Below are positions 18,119-26,569 of a stretch of DNA of 64,000 bases, one piece after another (the first letter of the stretch is position 1; each line of letters starts with the position of its first letter). Under the pieces are notes generated by a model. The model was given only the letters and a program-made list of their open reading frames with translations. It did not search any database and was not told the origin of the DNA. A program made the translations under genes and the position numbers. The DNA is from JAJPJE01 sp963848375 (lineage in GTDB: Bacteria > Acidobacteriota > Terriglobia > Terriglobales > Acidobacteriaceae): NCBI GenBank assembly GCA_963848375.1, contig CAWKDK010000007.1, forward strand, positions 45,054-109,053. Direction: 5' to 3'.

Positions 18119-20218
18119 CTAAGCTCTCTGCACTCCGCCGAGCGCTTCGAGAGCCTTCACGATCTGCGTGGCCCAGAGTTGGACCTGGTCGTCGCGCAAA
18201 GTTTCTTTAGCAGACTGGAATTCCGCACGCAGCAGGACCGAATACTTGCCTGAAGGAACATTGCCGCCGCGGAATACTTCGACTGGCAGGAAGCTGCGCA
18301 GCTCCGAAAGACTCAGGGCCTCAACTGCACCGTGTATCCGCTCGAAGGTGACGGAGTCGTCGAACAGGAATGAAAAGTCGCGATCGACAGCAGGGTAACG
18401 CGGGATGGGCGTGTAATGGCGCTCGCGTAGATCGTGCTTGAATAGCCGCTCAAGATCGAGTTCGGCGACGAAGACGTCCTGGCGCAGCTTGCGTTCCGCG
18501 GCAATGCGTGGGTGAATCTGACCGAACTGGCCGACGGTAGTTCCGTCGATGACCACGCGCGCGGAACGGCCAGGATGGTAGTAGTCGGCGGTGTGGGAGT
18601 CGAAGTAGACAGAGTTGTACTGGAAGGCGCCTAGCAGTGTTTCGATGTCGCCCTTCAGATCGAAAAAGCCGTAGGCACGCGCGGGCTGATGCACGCTGGC
18701 TTCGATAGCGCTGCCGGTCGTGCCGATGGCGAGGCGGCGGTATTCTCCAGTACGCTCGCCGAGCTTCTCGTAAACCTTGCCGGATTCGAAGAGGCGTACG
18801 TCGTTTACGCCGCGATTCAAGTTGTGACCGAGCATGTTCAGCATGCCCGGGATCATCGACGTGCGCATCACCGAGGCTTCTTCACTCAACGGGTTGGCGA
18901 TCTCAACTGCTTGCATGGTCGCGAAGGCCGTGGCGTCCGCATGGGAGATGAACGCGAGCGAGATAGCTTCATCGTAGCCGAGCGAGAGCACGCGGCTGCG
19001 TAGATCGGTTTCCTTCGATTCATCGGGAAGGGTGACCGCGCCGCCGGTGAAGACCGGCAGGGTATTCGGAAACTTGTCGTAGCCGTAAATGCGGGCAATC
19101 TCTTCGATAAGGTCGATTTCACGATCGACGTCGAGACGCCACGTCGGAACTTGGACGGCGAAATCGGCGGCTTCTTCGACAACGGCGGTGTGAGTGCCGC
19201 CCACGCCGGTGGTGGTGCCGTGAGAGGCAGCGACTGCGTGCTGGCGTCCGGGAGTGACAGCGAATCCGAGACGCTTGAGGATGCGGGCGATATCGAATTC
19301 GGTAATGTCGTGGCCGAGAATGCGCTCAATCTCTTTGCGGTGCAGGCTCAACGTCGGGCGTTCGACTTTGCGGCCGACGGTGTCGATAAGGTCGCCTTGG
19401 ATCTGACCGCCCGCGGCTTCAAGAATCAATTGAGCGACGCGATTGGCTGCCGTCGGCGTGATGCCGTAATCGGCGCCACGCTCGAAGCGGTGGGAAGCAT
19501 CGGTGTGCATGCCGAGCCGGCGCGCAGTGCGACGAATTGTGGCCGGATCGAACCACGCGGACTCGATGAGCACGTTCTTGGTCTTCTCGGTGATCATCGT
19601 GTCGAAGCCGCCCATCACTCCGGCGATGGCGACGGCCTTTGCGGCGTCGGCGATGACGAGATCCTGCTTGGTGAGCTTGCGTTCCACTCCGTCGAGCGTC
19701 TTGATGATCTCGCCTTCATTGGCGAGCCGAACAATGATCTTGTTGCCTTCGAGCAGGTCGAGGTCGAAGGCGTGCGTGGGTTGACCGAGTTCCCAGAGCG
19801 CGTAGTTGGTGGCGTCGGCGGCGTTATTGATGGAGCGCGATCCAAGAAGCGTGAGGCGGCGCGAGATGTATTCCGGCGACGGCTTAATTGTGACGCCACG
19901 AACAATGCGGGCCGAGTAACGCGCGCACTGCTCGGGAGCCTGAATATAAATGCGGAAGTTCGCATCTCCCGTCGCGCGCAGCTTCGGTGCGATCGATTTG
20001 AGATCGACGTTGTAGATGGCGGCGCACTCGCGCGCGACGCCGTAGTGGTTCATGGCGTCGACGCGATTGGTGGTGATGTCAACTTCGTAGATGCTGTAGC
20101 CGTCGTGCTCGTCGATACCTTCGACGGAGATGCCGGCCATGGAGAGATCGTCGGCAAGTTGGCGGTCGTCGACCTCGAGGTCAACGAAATCGCGAATCCA
20201 TGAGGGTAGAAGTTTCAT
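18119..20218 (-). CDS. pheT: Phenylalanyl-tRNA synthetase beta subunit, short form
   Basis: 699 residues against ~790 in E. coli. The N-terminus (MKLLPSWIRDFVDLE..MAGISVEGI) runs directly to YEVDITTNRVDAMNHYGVARE, so the EMAP-II-like tRNA-binding domain that normally sits at residues ~40-150 is missing. B3/B4 editing region (RHR-type RVTIKPSPEYISRRL), B5 and the catalytic-like core follow, and the C-terminal FDX-ACB domain is present (PRYPAVDRDFSFLFDDSVTF). A His/Gly/Thr-rich insertion near residue 335 is unusual. Forms the alpha2-beta2 enzyme with PheS at 20758. Confidence 0.95.
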   Translation of the reverse strand: MKLLPSWIRDFVDLEVDDRQLADDLSMAGISVEGIDEHDGYSIYEVDITTNRVDAMNHYGVARECAAIYNVDLKSIAPKLRATGDANFRIYIQAPEQCARYSARIVRGVTIKPSPEYISRRLTLLGSRSINNAADATNYALWELGQPTHAFDLDLLEGNKIIVRLANEGEIIKTLDGVERKLTKQDLVIADAAKAVAIAGVMGGFDTMITEKTKNVLIESAWFDPATIRRTARRLGMHTDASHRFERGADYGITPTAANRVAQLILEAAGGQIQGDLIDTVGRKVERPTLSLHRKEIERILGHDITEFDIARILKRLGFAVTPGRQHAVAASHGTTTGVGGTHTAVVEEAADFAVQVPTWRLDVDREIDLIEEIARIYGYDKFPNTLPVFTGGAVTLPDESKETDLRSRVLSLGYDEAISLAFISHADATAFATMQAVEIANPLSEEASVMRTSMIPGMLNMLGHNLNRGVNDVRLFESGKVYEKLGERTGEYRRLAIGTTGSAIEASVHQPARAYGFFDLKGDIETLLGAFQYNSVYFDSHTADYYHPGRSARVVIDGTTVGQFGQIHPRIAAERKLRQDVFVAELDLERLFKHDLRERHYTPIPRYPAVDRDFSFLFDDSVTFERIHGAVEALSLSELRSFLPVEVFRGGNVPSGKYSVLLRAEFQSAKETLRDDQVQLWATQIVKALEALGGVQRA

Positions 20219-20221
20219 GCG

Positions 20222-20679
20222 TTAATCAGTCGTTGGTCGGTAGTCGTTGGTCGTTAGCCGAAGCGTATCGCCGCGAGGTCTCGGATCGGGCCCAGTCCAT
20301 TCAAACTGCACCGATTCGGCAGCTATGTGCAGAAACGAATTCCAACTCCTCGAGTAGAAGCTGCGAGCGAAGACAGATGCGGGCAACTCCTTCAGTAAGT
20401 CTTCCTTCAAGTACTCTTTCGAGTCGTAGGCCCATCAAGCTCCACGCTGTCATTAGCGTAACCGTATTCGAACAGGGGGCTCAAGCAGATGTACTGCACG
20501 CCCGAAACAGCATTCGAGCTTTCGAAGGCATCTCGCGTATCGGGCCCGTCTTCCGGCAATCCAACTAAAATCTGCATGTCCCAGACAGCCGTACGCTCGA
20601 GGTAATCGACGGACATGCGATCAATATAGGAATCGTGAAAACCATTCGGCAACGAGTTGTCGAGTTGTTCCAGAGTCAT
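20222..20679 (-). CDS. Conserved hypothetical protein, frameshifted
   Basis: Between pheS and pheT. The first part (to about 20433) begins MTLEQLDNSLPNGFHDSY and contains VDYLERTAVWDMQILVG and VQYICLSPLFEYGY. The second part continues in another frame: YDSKEYLKEDLLKELP then WNSFLHIAAESVQFEW. Together they give a ~152-residue protein of the small 'NGFHDA' type that I recall as conserved but uncharacterised. The junction lies in a GGG-CC run at 20433-20429; one extra C would give ..ELDGPYDSKEY.., so a one-base deletion explains the break. The C-terminal end near 20222 is uncertain. Function unknown. Confidence 0.6.
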
Positions 20680-20757
20680 CGATGCAAGATCCGTAAAATC
20701 CGTGTGATCCGTGGCTAGTTCTGATCTGCGTTCATCTGCGTCAATCCGCGGCTAAAC

Positions 20758-21846
20758 TCACGCGAACTGGCGCAAGAACCGCGTGTCGCCTTCGAAGTAC
20801 AGCTGGATATCGTCCACGTTGTACTTCATCGCGGCGAGGCGGTCGACGCCCATGCCAAAAGCGAAGCCACTCACCTTCGCCGGATCGTAATCCACAAAAC
20901 CGTAGAGCGCCGGGTCGACCATGCCCGACCCCAGCATCTCGATCCATCCACTCTGCTTGCAGACGCGGCAACCCTTCTGTCCACAGAAGGGGCAACTGAT
21001 CATCACTTCCGCGCTTGGCTCGGTGAAAGGGAAGAACGACGGCTTGAAGCGCGTCTTCACGCTGGATCCGAAGAGCGACTTCATTGCATGATCGAGCGTG
21101 CCTTTCAGATCGCTGAAGGTGATGTTCGTGTCAACGGCCAGCCCCTCGACCTGGTGGAACATGGGCGAGTGCGTCGCGTCAGGCGCATCGTTGCGATAGA
21201 CGCGGCCGGGGATGACGATGCGCACCGGCGGCTTCTGCTTCTCCATGGTGCGAATCTGCACCGGCGACGTGTGCGTGCGCAGCAGGAGACGATCGCGCTG
21301 CTGCTTTTGCTCCTGTCCGGCGAGGAAGATCGTGTCTTGCATATCGCGCGCCGGATGATTCGGAGGAAAGTTCAGCGACTCGAAATTGTAGTAGTCCGTT
21401 TCGATCTCGGGACCGGTGCCAATGGAATAGCCCATCGCCTTGAAGACCGAGACGATCTCGTTCATCGTCCGGATGACGGGATGCTGCGCGCCTAGCGGAC
21501 GGCGAATGCCGGGGAGGGTGACATCGATGCGCTCGGCAGCGAGACCTGATTCTGCCGCCAGATCGGAGAGTTCCTTTTTGCTTTCGACGACTTCCTCAAC
21601 CTTAGCCTTCAGCTCATTCAGCCGGCGGCCAACTTCTCTTTTTTGAGGACCAGGCGCGGCTTTTAGCCAATCATTGACCTGGGTCAGGACGCCATTTTTT
21701 CGCGCGAGCCAGCGATCACGAAATTCCTTCCAGTCGTTGCTGGTCTGAACAGAATTGGCGTCACCCTCGAGCACCTGCAACAGTTGAGCGATCTCGCGGT
21801 CGAGAATCTCGGGCGAGTAATCTTCGAGTTTAGGAACGGTATACAT
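20758..21846 (-). CDS. pheS: Phenylalanyl-tRNA synthetase alpha subunit
   Basis: 362 residues, complete. N-terminal helical arm (residues 1-90) that binds tRNA, then class II motifs: motif 1 HPVIRTMNEIVSVFKAMGY, motif 2 around LRTHTSPVQIRTM and GRVYRNDAPDATHSPMFHQVEG, motif 3 SGFAFGMGVDRLAAMKYN. A Cys-rich stretch CPFCGQKGCRVCKQSGW is present, as in many bacterial PheS proteins. Part of the infC-rpmI-rplT-pheS-pheT cluster. Confidence 0.97.
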   Translation of the reverse strand: MYTVPKLEDYSPEILDREIAQLLQVLEGDANSVQTSNDWKEFRDRWLARKNGVLTQVNDWLKAAPGPQKREVGRRLNELKAKVEEVVESKKELSDLAAESGLAAERIDVTLPGIRRPLGAQHPVIRTMNEIVSVFKAMGYSIGTGPEIETDYYNFESLNFPPNHPARDMQDTIFLAGQEQKQQRDRLLLRTHTSPVQIRTMEKQKPPVRIVIPGRVYRNDAPDATHSPMFHQVEGLAVDTNITFSDLKGTLDHAMKSLFGSSVKTRFKPSFFPFTEPSAEVMISCPFCGQKGCRVCKQSGWIEMLGSGMVDPALYGFVDYDPAKVSGFAFGMGVDRLAAMKYNVDDIQLYFEGDTRFLRQFA

Positions 21847-21939
21847 TTCGTCGTTGGTCGTTCGTCGTTAGTCGGTAGAAAAGTCAGAAGCCGCTGAACC
21901 CGCCAACGACTAACGACCATCGACTACCGGCTAAACAAA

Positions 21940-21965
21940 AGGCCGAAGGATTTGACCTCCGGCCT
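21940..21965 (-). terminator. Terminator or attenuator between rplT and pheS
   Basis: Minus-strand hairpin AGGCCGGAGG / CCTTCGGCCT (10 bp, one mismatch) with a 6-nt loop, followed by TTTTGTTT. It would end or attenuate the infC-rpmI-rplT transcript before pheS. Confidence 0.7.
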
Positions 21966-22000
21966 CGTCTGGCTAAATGCTTACTGCTGAATGCTGAGCG

Positions 22001-22357
22001 CTACGCCAGCGCGGTCTTGGCCTGTTCGGCGAGGGCCTTAAATCCGGCGCTATCGTTCACAGCGAGGTCGGCCAGGATCTTGCGGTCAAGTTCGACGCCA
22101 GCCTTCTTCAGGCCGCTGATGAACTTGCTGTAGCTGAGGCCATTCTCATTGGCGGCGGCATTGATGCGCACGATCCACAGCGAACGGAACTGGCGCTTCT
22201 TCTGGCGGCGTCCGGCGTAGGCGAACTTCAGTCCACGCTCAACTGATTCTTTCGCTGAGCGGTACAGTTTTGACTTTGTTAAGAAATAGCCACTTGCGCG
22301 ATCTAATATCTTTTTGCGCTTGGCACGGCGTTTAGTTCCACGTTTTACGCGAGGCAT
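22001..22357 (-). CDS. rplT: 50S ribosomal protein L20
   Basis: 118 residues, full length. MPRVKRGTKRRAKRKKILDRASGY, RRQKKRQFRSLWIVRINAAANENGLSYSKFI and LADLAVNDSAGFKAL are textbook L20. Binds 23S rRNA early in 50S assembly; in many bacteria it also represses its own operon. Follows rpmI. Confidence 0.98.
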   Translation of the reverse strand: MPRVKRGTKRRAKRKKILDRASGYFLTKSKLYRSAKESVERGLKFAYAGRRQKKRQFRSLWIVRINAAANENGLSYSKFISGLKKAGVELDRKILADLAVNDSAGFKALAEQAKTALA

Positions 22358-22498
22358 TGCTTCTCCTTTTTCGTGTTTCGTTTTGCGGCTGGAGGCAGGA
22401 GTTGAGGCCGCCTCTTCACTCGCTTGTCAGTCCTTAGTCGATAGTCATTGGTCGTTAGCAAAAAACGCGAACGACTAACGACTCACGACGACCGACGG

Positions 22499-22693
22499 TT
22501 AATACGGAATCATGCGAAGGATTTTCTTCTCGTCGGCCTTGGCAAGGATGGTGTCCTTGTCGAGGTGACGTTTTTTCTTAGTGTCCTTCGAGGTCAGAAT
22601 GTGGCGCGCGAAGGCGTGACCGCGCTTTACTTTGCCGGTCCCAGTCTTCTTGAAGCGCTTGGCGGCGCCACTATGTGTTTTCAGTTTCGGCAT
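22499..22693 (-). CDS. rpmI: 50S ribosomal protein L35
   Basis: 64 residues starting MPKLKTHSGAAKRFKKTGTGKVKRGHAF; the ending DTILAKADEKKILRMIPY is typical. ATG at 22693 is preceded by an AAGGGA ribosome site; the in-frame ATG 24 nt upstream is not needed. Lies between infC and rplT, with a 140-bp spacer on each side; the spacer to rplT holds an inverted repeat of GTCGTTAG-type units. Confidence 0.97.
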   Translation of the reverse strand: MPKLKTHSGAAKRFKKTGTGKVKRGHAFARHILTSKDTKKKRHLDKDTILAKADEKKILRMIPY

Positions 22694-22834
22694 AACGTCC
22701 CTTCTACTGTATTGCATGATCGCAGAACTTCGCCGTTGCGATCAAATTCTTCGCTCGCTTTGCGAACGGATTCAAGCCGGTTGTGGCCTGAGACCTTGCT
22801 GAGAGGAACTACGCTCTCTTACCGATTCGGCAAC

Positions 22835-23506
22835 TTACTGATTCGGCGAACCAGGACCTGCGGTACCGGTCGCCTGCTGGGGCGCTGCACTTGCGGCTAC
22901 GCCACCACCACCCTGTTTCGGAGGCTGCTGTTGCTGGCCGCCCGCGCGCGGTGCCTGCTTCTGTCCGCCACTGCCGCCAGTCTTCGCTTTATCCGTCTTC
23001 GGAGGCGCCAGAATCGCGTGCAGGGTGTTGCCTTCCTGCCGGGGCATGTTCTCGACGATCGCACGATTCCCGATATCTTTGATCAGCCGCTGCAGCAACT
23101 CACGTCCAAGGCCGGTCCGGGTCATTTCGCGACCGCGGAAGAAGATAGTGGCCTTGACCTTGTCACCCTCTTCAAGGAAGCGAAGCGCATGATTCTTCTT
23201 GGTCTCGTAGTCGTGGTCGTCCACGTTAATACGAAACTTCACTTCCTTTACGGTGATGACTTTCTGGTGCTTCTTGGCTTCGCGTTCCCTCTTTTCCTGC
23301 TGGTAGAGGTACTTGCCAAAGTCCATGATGCGGCAGACGGGAGGTTGCGCCGTGGGCGATACCTCCACTAGATCCATGTTCCGTTCCCGGGCGATTTTGA
23401 GCGCGTCCTGCGGGGTCATAACCCCGAGCTGATTACTTTCATCATCGATTACGCGGATTTCACGTACCCGAATGCGCTCATTGGTGCGAATAAATCTCTT
23501 GTCGAT
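22835..23506 (-). CDS. infC: Translation initiation factor IF-3, non-AUG start
   Basis: About 223 residues. Reading from 23506 gives IDKRFIRTNERIRVREIRVID.., matching the usual IF-3 N-terminal domain; the first ATG (23419) would delete 29 conserved residues. The codon at 23506-23504 is ATC, placed 4 nt after the strong ribosome site GGAGGA (23516-23511); an ATT codon also lies 15 nt further in. A rare start codon is the known device by which IF-3 represses its own translation. The C-terminal domain (KVKATIFFRGREMTRTGLG) is complete and is followed by a ~60-residue Gly/Gln/Ala-rich tail that is unusual in length. Confidence 0.93.
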   Translation of the reverse strand: MDKRFIRTNERIRVREIRVIDDESNQLGVMTPQDALKIARERNMDLVEVSPTAQPPVCRIMDFGKYLYQQEKREREAKKHQKVITVKEVKFRINVDDHDYETKKNHALRFLEEGDKVKATIFFRGREMTRTGLGRELLQRLIKDIGNRAIVENMPRQEGNTLHAILAPPKTDKAKTGGSGGQKQAPRAGGQQQQPPKQGGGGVAASAAPQQATGTAGPGSPNQ

Positions 23507-23538
23507 ACAATCCTCCGAACAACTCTAAAAGCTTTGAA

Positions 23539-23547
23539 ATTATAGCA
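23539..23547 (-). promoter_or_regulatory. Extended -10 promoter of the infC operon
   Basis: On the minus strand TGCTATAAT, a perfect extended -10 element (TGn + TATAAT). No good -35 is visible, which extended -10 promoters can do without. The expected start point is about 25 nt before the ATC start of infC. Confidence 0.65.
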
Positions 23548-23587
23548 TGTTAGGGAAATATGACGAGGCCATCATTGCGCCGAATCA

Positions 23588-24931
23588 TCAGACCGATAGC
23601 AGGGTTCCGAACATACCTTCTGCACTGACGGATTCGACGATTGCCGGTCTGATCTGGTTGGCCTGCTGCCGTCCGGAAACGAAAAGCTTCTGGTAGTTGT
23701 CGGTCAGGGTCTCGGTATGCTGGCCGTCGAAATGGGTCAGTGTGATGGTCGAGAGGGTCTTTCCAACAAAGGAGCGCTGGAAAGTGAGCTTCTTTTCCTG
23801 GGCCAACTCGCGGAGGACTCGATTGCGATCGCGCGCCACTGAGACTGGGACCTGATTGGGCATAGCCGCCGCTGGAGTTCCTGGACGCGCCGAATAAGTG
23901 AAAACGTGTAGATAGGTGAATGGCAGCTCGGCGATGAGCGCTCGAGTCTCCTCGAAATCTGTGTCTGTTTCGCCCGGGAACCCGACCATTACGTCTGCGC
24001 CGATCGCGGCGGACGGCATGGCAGCGCGAAGCTTGCGGAGCTTGTCCGCATAGTGCCAGGGACGATACTTACGGTGCATGAGACGAAGCACCCGATCGCT
24101 GCCCGATTGCATGGGAACGTGCGCATGCTTGGCGATTCGCTCGGACGACGAGACGATGTCGATGACTTCGTCGGTCCAGTCCATCGGCTCGACGGAGCTG
24201 ATTCGTAGACGTTCCAGGCTGGTGCGATCGAGAACGGCGTGGAGCAGCGCGGCGAACTTGCCGGGCTGCGACAGATCACGTCCCCACCGGCCAAGGTTAA
24301 TGCCGGAGATCACCAGTTCGCGGTAGCCCTGGGCGACCAGGGCATTCACTTCGCGAACGACTTCGTCCAAAGCGAGCGAGCGGCTGCTCCCGCGCACGCT
24401 GGGAATGATGCAGAAAGAGCATCGGTTATTGCAGCCGTCCTGAACCTTCAAGATTAGGACGAGTCTTCTCGGATGCCGTGTCGGCGTCGAAAACGGAGCG
24501 GCGAGGAGTTCGGTATGGGCAAAGATGTCGCCGACTAGAATCTGACCTTGAGTCGTGGTGAATGATTCGAGCGGAACGAAACTGTTAGCCGGAGCGGAAT
24601 TGCAGGCCACTTCGGCGATGGCGTGTTTATGAGAATTTCCAACTACCCAGTTGACGCCTGGTATTTTCGCCAGTTCTTCGGGTGCGCGCTGCGCGTAGCA
24701 GCCAGTCACGACGATCTGGCAGCCGGGATTGTCACGATGTATGCGTCGAATCGAACTGCGAACGTCCTGGTCGGCAGAAGCGGTGACAGTGCAGGTGTTC
24801 AGGACAACGACTTGGGCTTGGGCGGCGGCTTCGGCGCGCGCAAGGCCGCGCTCAAGCATCTGGCGCTCGATAGCGGCGCCATCGGCCTGAGTGGCGCGAC
24901 ACCCGAAATTTTCCACAAAAAACGAAGCCAC
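23588..24931 (-). CDS. mtaB: tRNA t6A37 methylthiotransferase MtaB
   Basis: 447 residues, radical SAM methylthiotransferase that converts t6A37 to ms2t6A37 in tRNAs reading ANN codons. N-terminal UPF0004 cluster cysteines: C11 (FGC), C47 (NTCTVT), C78 (TGCYA). Radical SAM cluster GCNNRCSFC (C167, C171, C174), then VISGINLGRWG and SSVEPMDW. C-terminal TRAM-like domain is present but diverged. Full length. It ends 82 bp before infC on the same strand, fitting a translation-related neighbourhood. Confidence 0.92.
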   Translation of the reverse strand: MASFFVENFGCRATQADGAAIERQMLERGLARAEAAAQAQVVVLNTCTVTASADQDVRSSIRRIHRDNPGCQIVVTGCYAQRAPEELAKIPGVNWVVGNSHKHAIAEVACNSAPANSFVPLESFTTTQGQILVGDIFAHTELLAAPFSTPTRHPRRLVLILKVQDGCNNRCSFCIIPSVRGSSRSLALDEVVREVNALVAQGYRELVISGINLGRWGRDLSQPGKFAALLHAVLDRTSLERLRISSVEPMDWTDEVIDIVSSSERIAKHAHVPMQSGSDRVLRLMHRKYRPWHYADKLRKLRAAMPSAAIGADVMVGFPGETDTDFEETRALIAELPFTYLHVFTYSARPGTPAAAMPNQVPVSVARDRNRVLRELAQEKKLTFQRSFVGKTLSTITLTHFDGQHTETLTDNYQKLFVSGRQQANQIRPAIVESVSAEGMFGTLLSV

Positions 24932-25076
24932 GAAAATTCATTATACTGACCATAAGAGTGGGTACTTTCCAGACATGACACAATTTCGGCTGAGTAGTGA
25001 TCCAACTACTCTGCTTGAATTTGCATCAAAGCTGGAACGTTCGCTTCTCTTCTGTAATCTCCCGGGAGGAAATTCA

Positions 25077-25526
25077 ATGAAACGTCGCATCCTTGTGGTG
25101 GACGACGAATTAGCGATCTTGCTCACGTTACGGGCAATTCTGGAAATGAATGGGTTTGAGGTAGAGACAGCCGCTTCCGCGAAAGAGGCAGAGAAAAAGC
25201 TGTCGGGAAACAGCTTCCACATGGTGATCACGGACATGCGGATGGAAAATGAGACGTCCGGTTACGACGTGATTCGTGCCGCACGGAAGCAGGCTTACAA
25301 TCCGGCGACAGCGATTTTGACCGCGTATCCTTCGCTGGGCACCGATTGGCACAGCCAGGGAGCGGAGTCGTTGCTGGTGAAGCCAATGAATGCGAACGAC
25401 TTGCTAAGGCAGCTTGAAGCTCTGCTAGTGCAGCATGAAGATGACAAACAGGCGCACACAAGTGCACTGAAGGCCACGGCGGCCACTCGTGACGGAGGGG
25501 CGTCGCGCACCAAGAAGATCGTCTAG
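25077..25526 (+). CDS. Single-domain response regulator (CheY-like)
   Basis: 149 residues, one receiver domain: acidic pair VVDDE (residues ~7-10), phospho-acceptor MVITDMRM (Asp ~54), Thr/Ala in AILTAYPS and Lys in LLVKPMN, all key residues kept. A ~35-residue polar tail follows and no output domain. ATG at 25077 with ribosome site GGGAGGA at 25063-25069. No kinase nearby; it probably takes part in a phosphorelay or protein interaction. Confidence 0.9.
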   Translation: MKRRILVVDDELAILLTLRAILEMNGFEVETAASAKEAEKKLSGNSFHMVITDMRMENETSGYDVIRAARKQAYNPATAILTAYPSLGTDWHSQGAESLLVKPMNANDLLRQLEALLVQHEDDKQAHTSALKATAATRDGGASRTKKIV

Positions 25527-25668
25527 ATACACGTTTGCCGGCTGAGACCTACCTGGAAGGGTCCACGAAGCGAAAACCTACAGCTTTGGCCCTCGGTTCC
25601 GTTGGGGAGAAAAAGCCTGTCCCACCAGTTGAGCTCACTCCTACTTACGTGGCTGCAGCTGCCGCCGG

Positions 25669-25977
25669 CTAGGCCGTGGCAGCAGTAGCTCTGCGTTGCT
25701 GAAAGCACTCACGGCAAAACACCGGCCGCCCTTGTGTTGGCTTAAAGGGAACAGTGGTTTCCTTGCCGCATTGCGAGCAACTCGTCCGGGTCTCAGTTTT
25801 TGCGTAATTGCCGGGAGCAGCAATCCCCAGAGACGAAGCACGCTTCGCTTTGCAATTCTTGCAACGTTTAGGTTCGTTCTTAAACTGCTTGTCGTGAAAG
25901 AACAGCTGTTCCCCAGCGGTAAAGATGAAGTCCGCGCCGCAGTCCACGCACTTCAACACCTTGTCCTGGAATTCCAT
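25669..25977 (-). CDS. Zinc-ribbon protein with CxxC-x17-CxxC domain
   Basis: 102 residues with two zinc sites. The first (residues 8-42) is CVDCGADFIFTAGEQ..RCKNC, the 'probable zinc-ribbon' pattern with FTAGEQLFF. The second is CSQCGK..VFCREC, with exactly 17 residues between the CxxC pairs, the pattern named CxxC-x17-CxxC. Such proteins are widespread in environmental bacteria; a nucleic-acid-binding role is suspected but not proven. Stand-alone gene close to rpsU. Confidence 0.85.
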   Translation of the reverse strand: MEFQDKVLKCVDCGADFIFTAGEQLFFHDKQFKNEPKRCKNCKAKRASSLGIAAPGNYAKTETRTSCSQCGKETTVPFKPTQGRPVFCRECFQQRRATAATA

Positions 25978-26189
25978 GGTAATGCTCCCTTCAACCCCGA
26001 GCCCCTGCGGTCGAACACAAACCCAACGCTGGAAGACGACGGCACTGTGTACGAACCGCCGAGGTTGCAGGATCTACTTACTTTTACGTGTCCATCGAGG
26101 AGGAACACGCAATGATGCCGTATAAAACAACTGACTGCGGATTATGAAATATGCCCCAGAACGCGAGCGACAAAATCAGGTAAAAATTG

Positions 26190-26224
26190 AAAGGGCCGCT
26201 GCGAGGAAGCGAAGAGCGGCCCCT
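26190..26224 (-). terminator. Intrinsic terminator of rpsU
   Basis: Stem GGGCCGCT (26193-26200) / AGCGGCCC (26215-26222), 14-nt loop; on the minus strand it is followed by a T-rich tract (TTTCAATTTTTA). It lies 11 bp beyond the rpsU stop. Confidence 0.8.
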
Positions 26225-26234
26225 GAGTCTTACG

Positions 26235-26435
26235 TTAATTATCCTGTTCTTTGCGAGCCTTCTTGCGGCTACGCTTGCGCGCCACAGCTTCCTTCACGCG
26301 CTTCTTCTCGCCCGGTTTCAGGTAAAAGGAGTGACGCTTCACGTCCTTGATTACGTCTTCCTGCTGAACCTTGCGTTTAAACCGACGGAGAGCGTTCTCT
26401 AACGACTCGCCCTCTTGAATACGAACTTCCGCCAA
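26235..26435 (-). CDS. rpsU: 30S ribosomal protein S21
   Basis: 66 residues from a TTG start at 26435: LAEVRIQEGESLENALRRFKRKV..KRHSFYLKPGEKKRVKEAVARKR, standard S21 with basic tail. A start at the upstream ATG (26504) would add 23 unconserved residues, whereas the TTG start gives the usual (M)AEVRV N-terminus. S21 helps start initiation on mRNAs by binding near the anti-Shine-Dalgarno end of 16S rRNA. Confidence 0.93.
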   Translation of the reverse strand: MAEVRIQEGESLENALRRFKRKVQQEDVIKDVKRHSFYLKPGEKKRVKEAVARKRSRKKARKEQDN

Positions 26436-26569
26436 ACCGGTACACCCCCAAACCAGCCCGGGTCGGGCACGTCCTAGGTTGTCAGGGGTCGCAGCCTTAG
26501 TCAAGCGGAAGAATAGCGAATCTCACTTTGAAACAGGAAAATTAGGGGGTGACTGGAGACTTTAGACGG

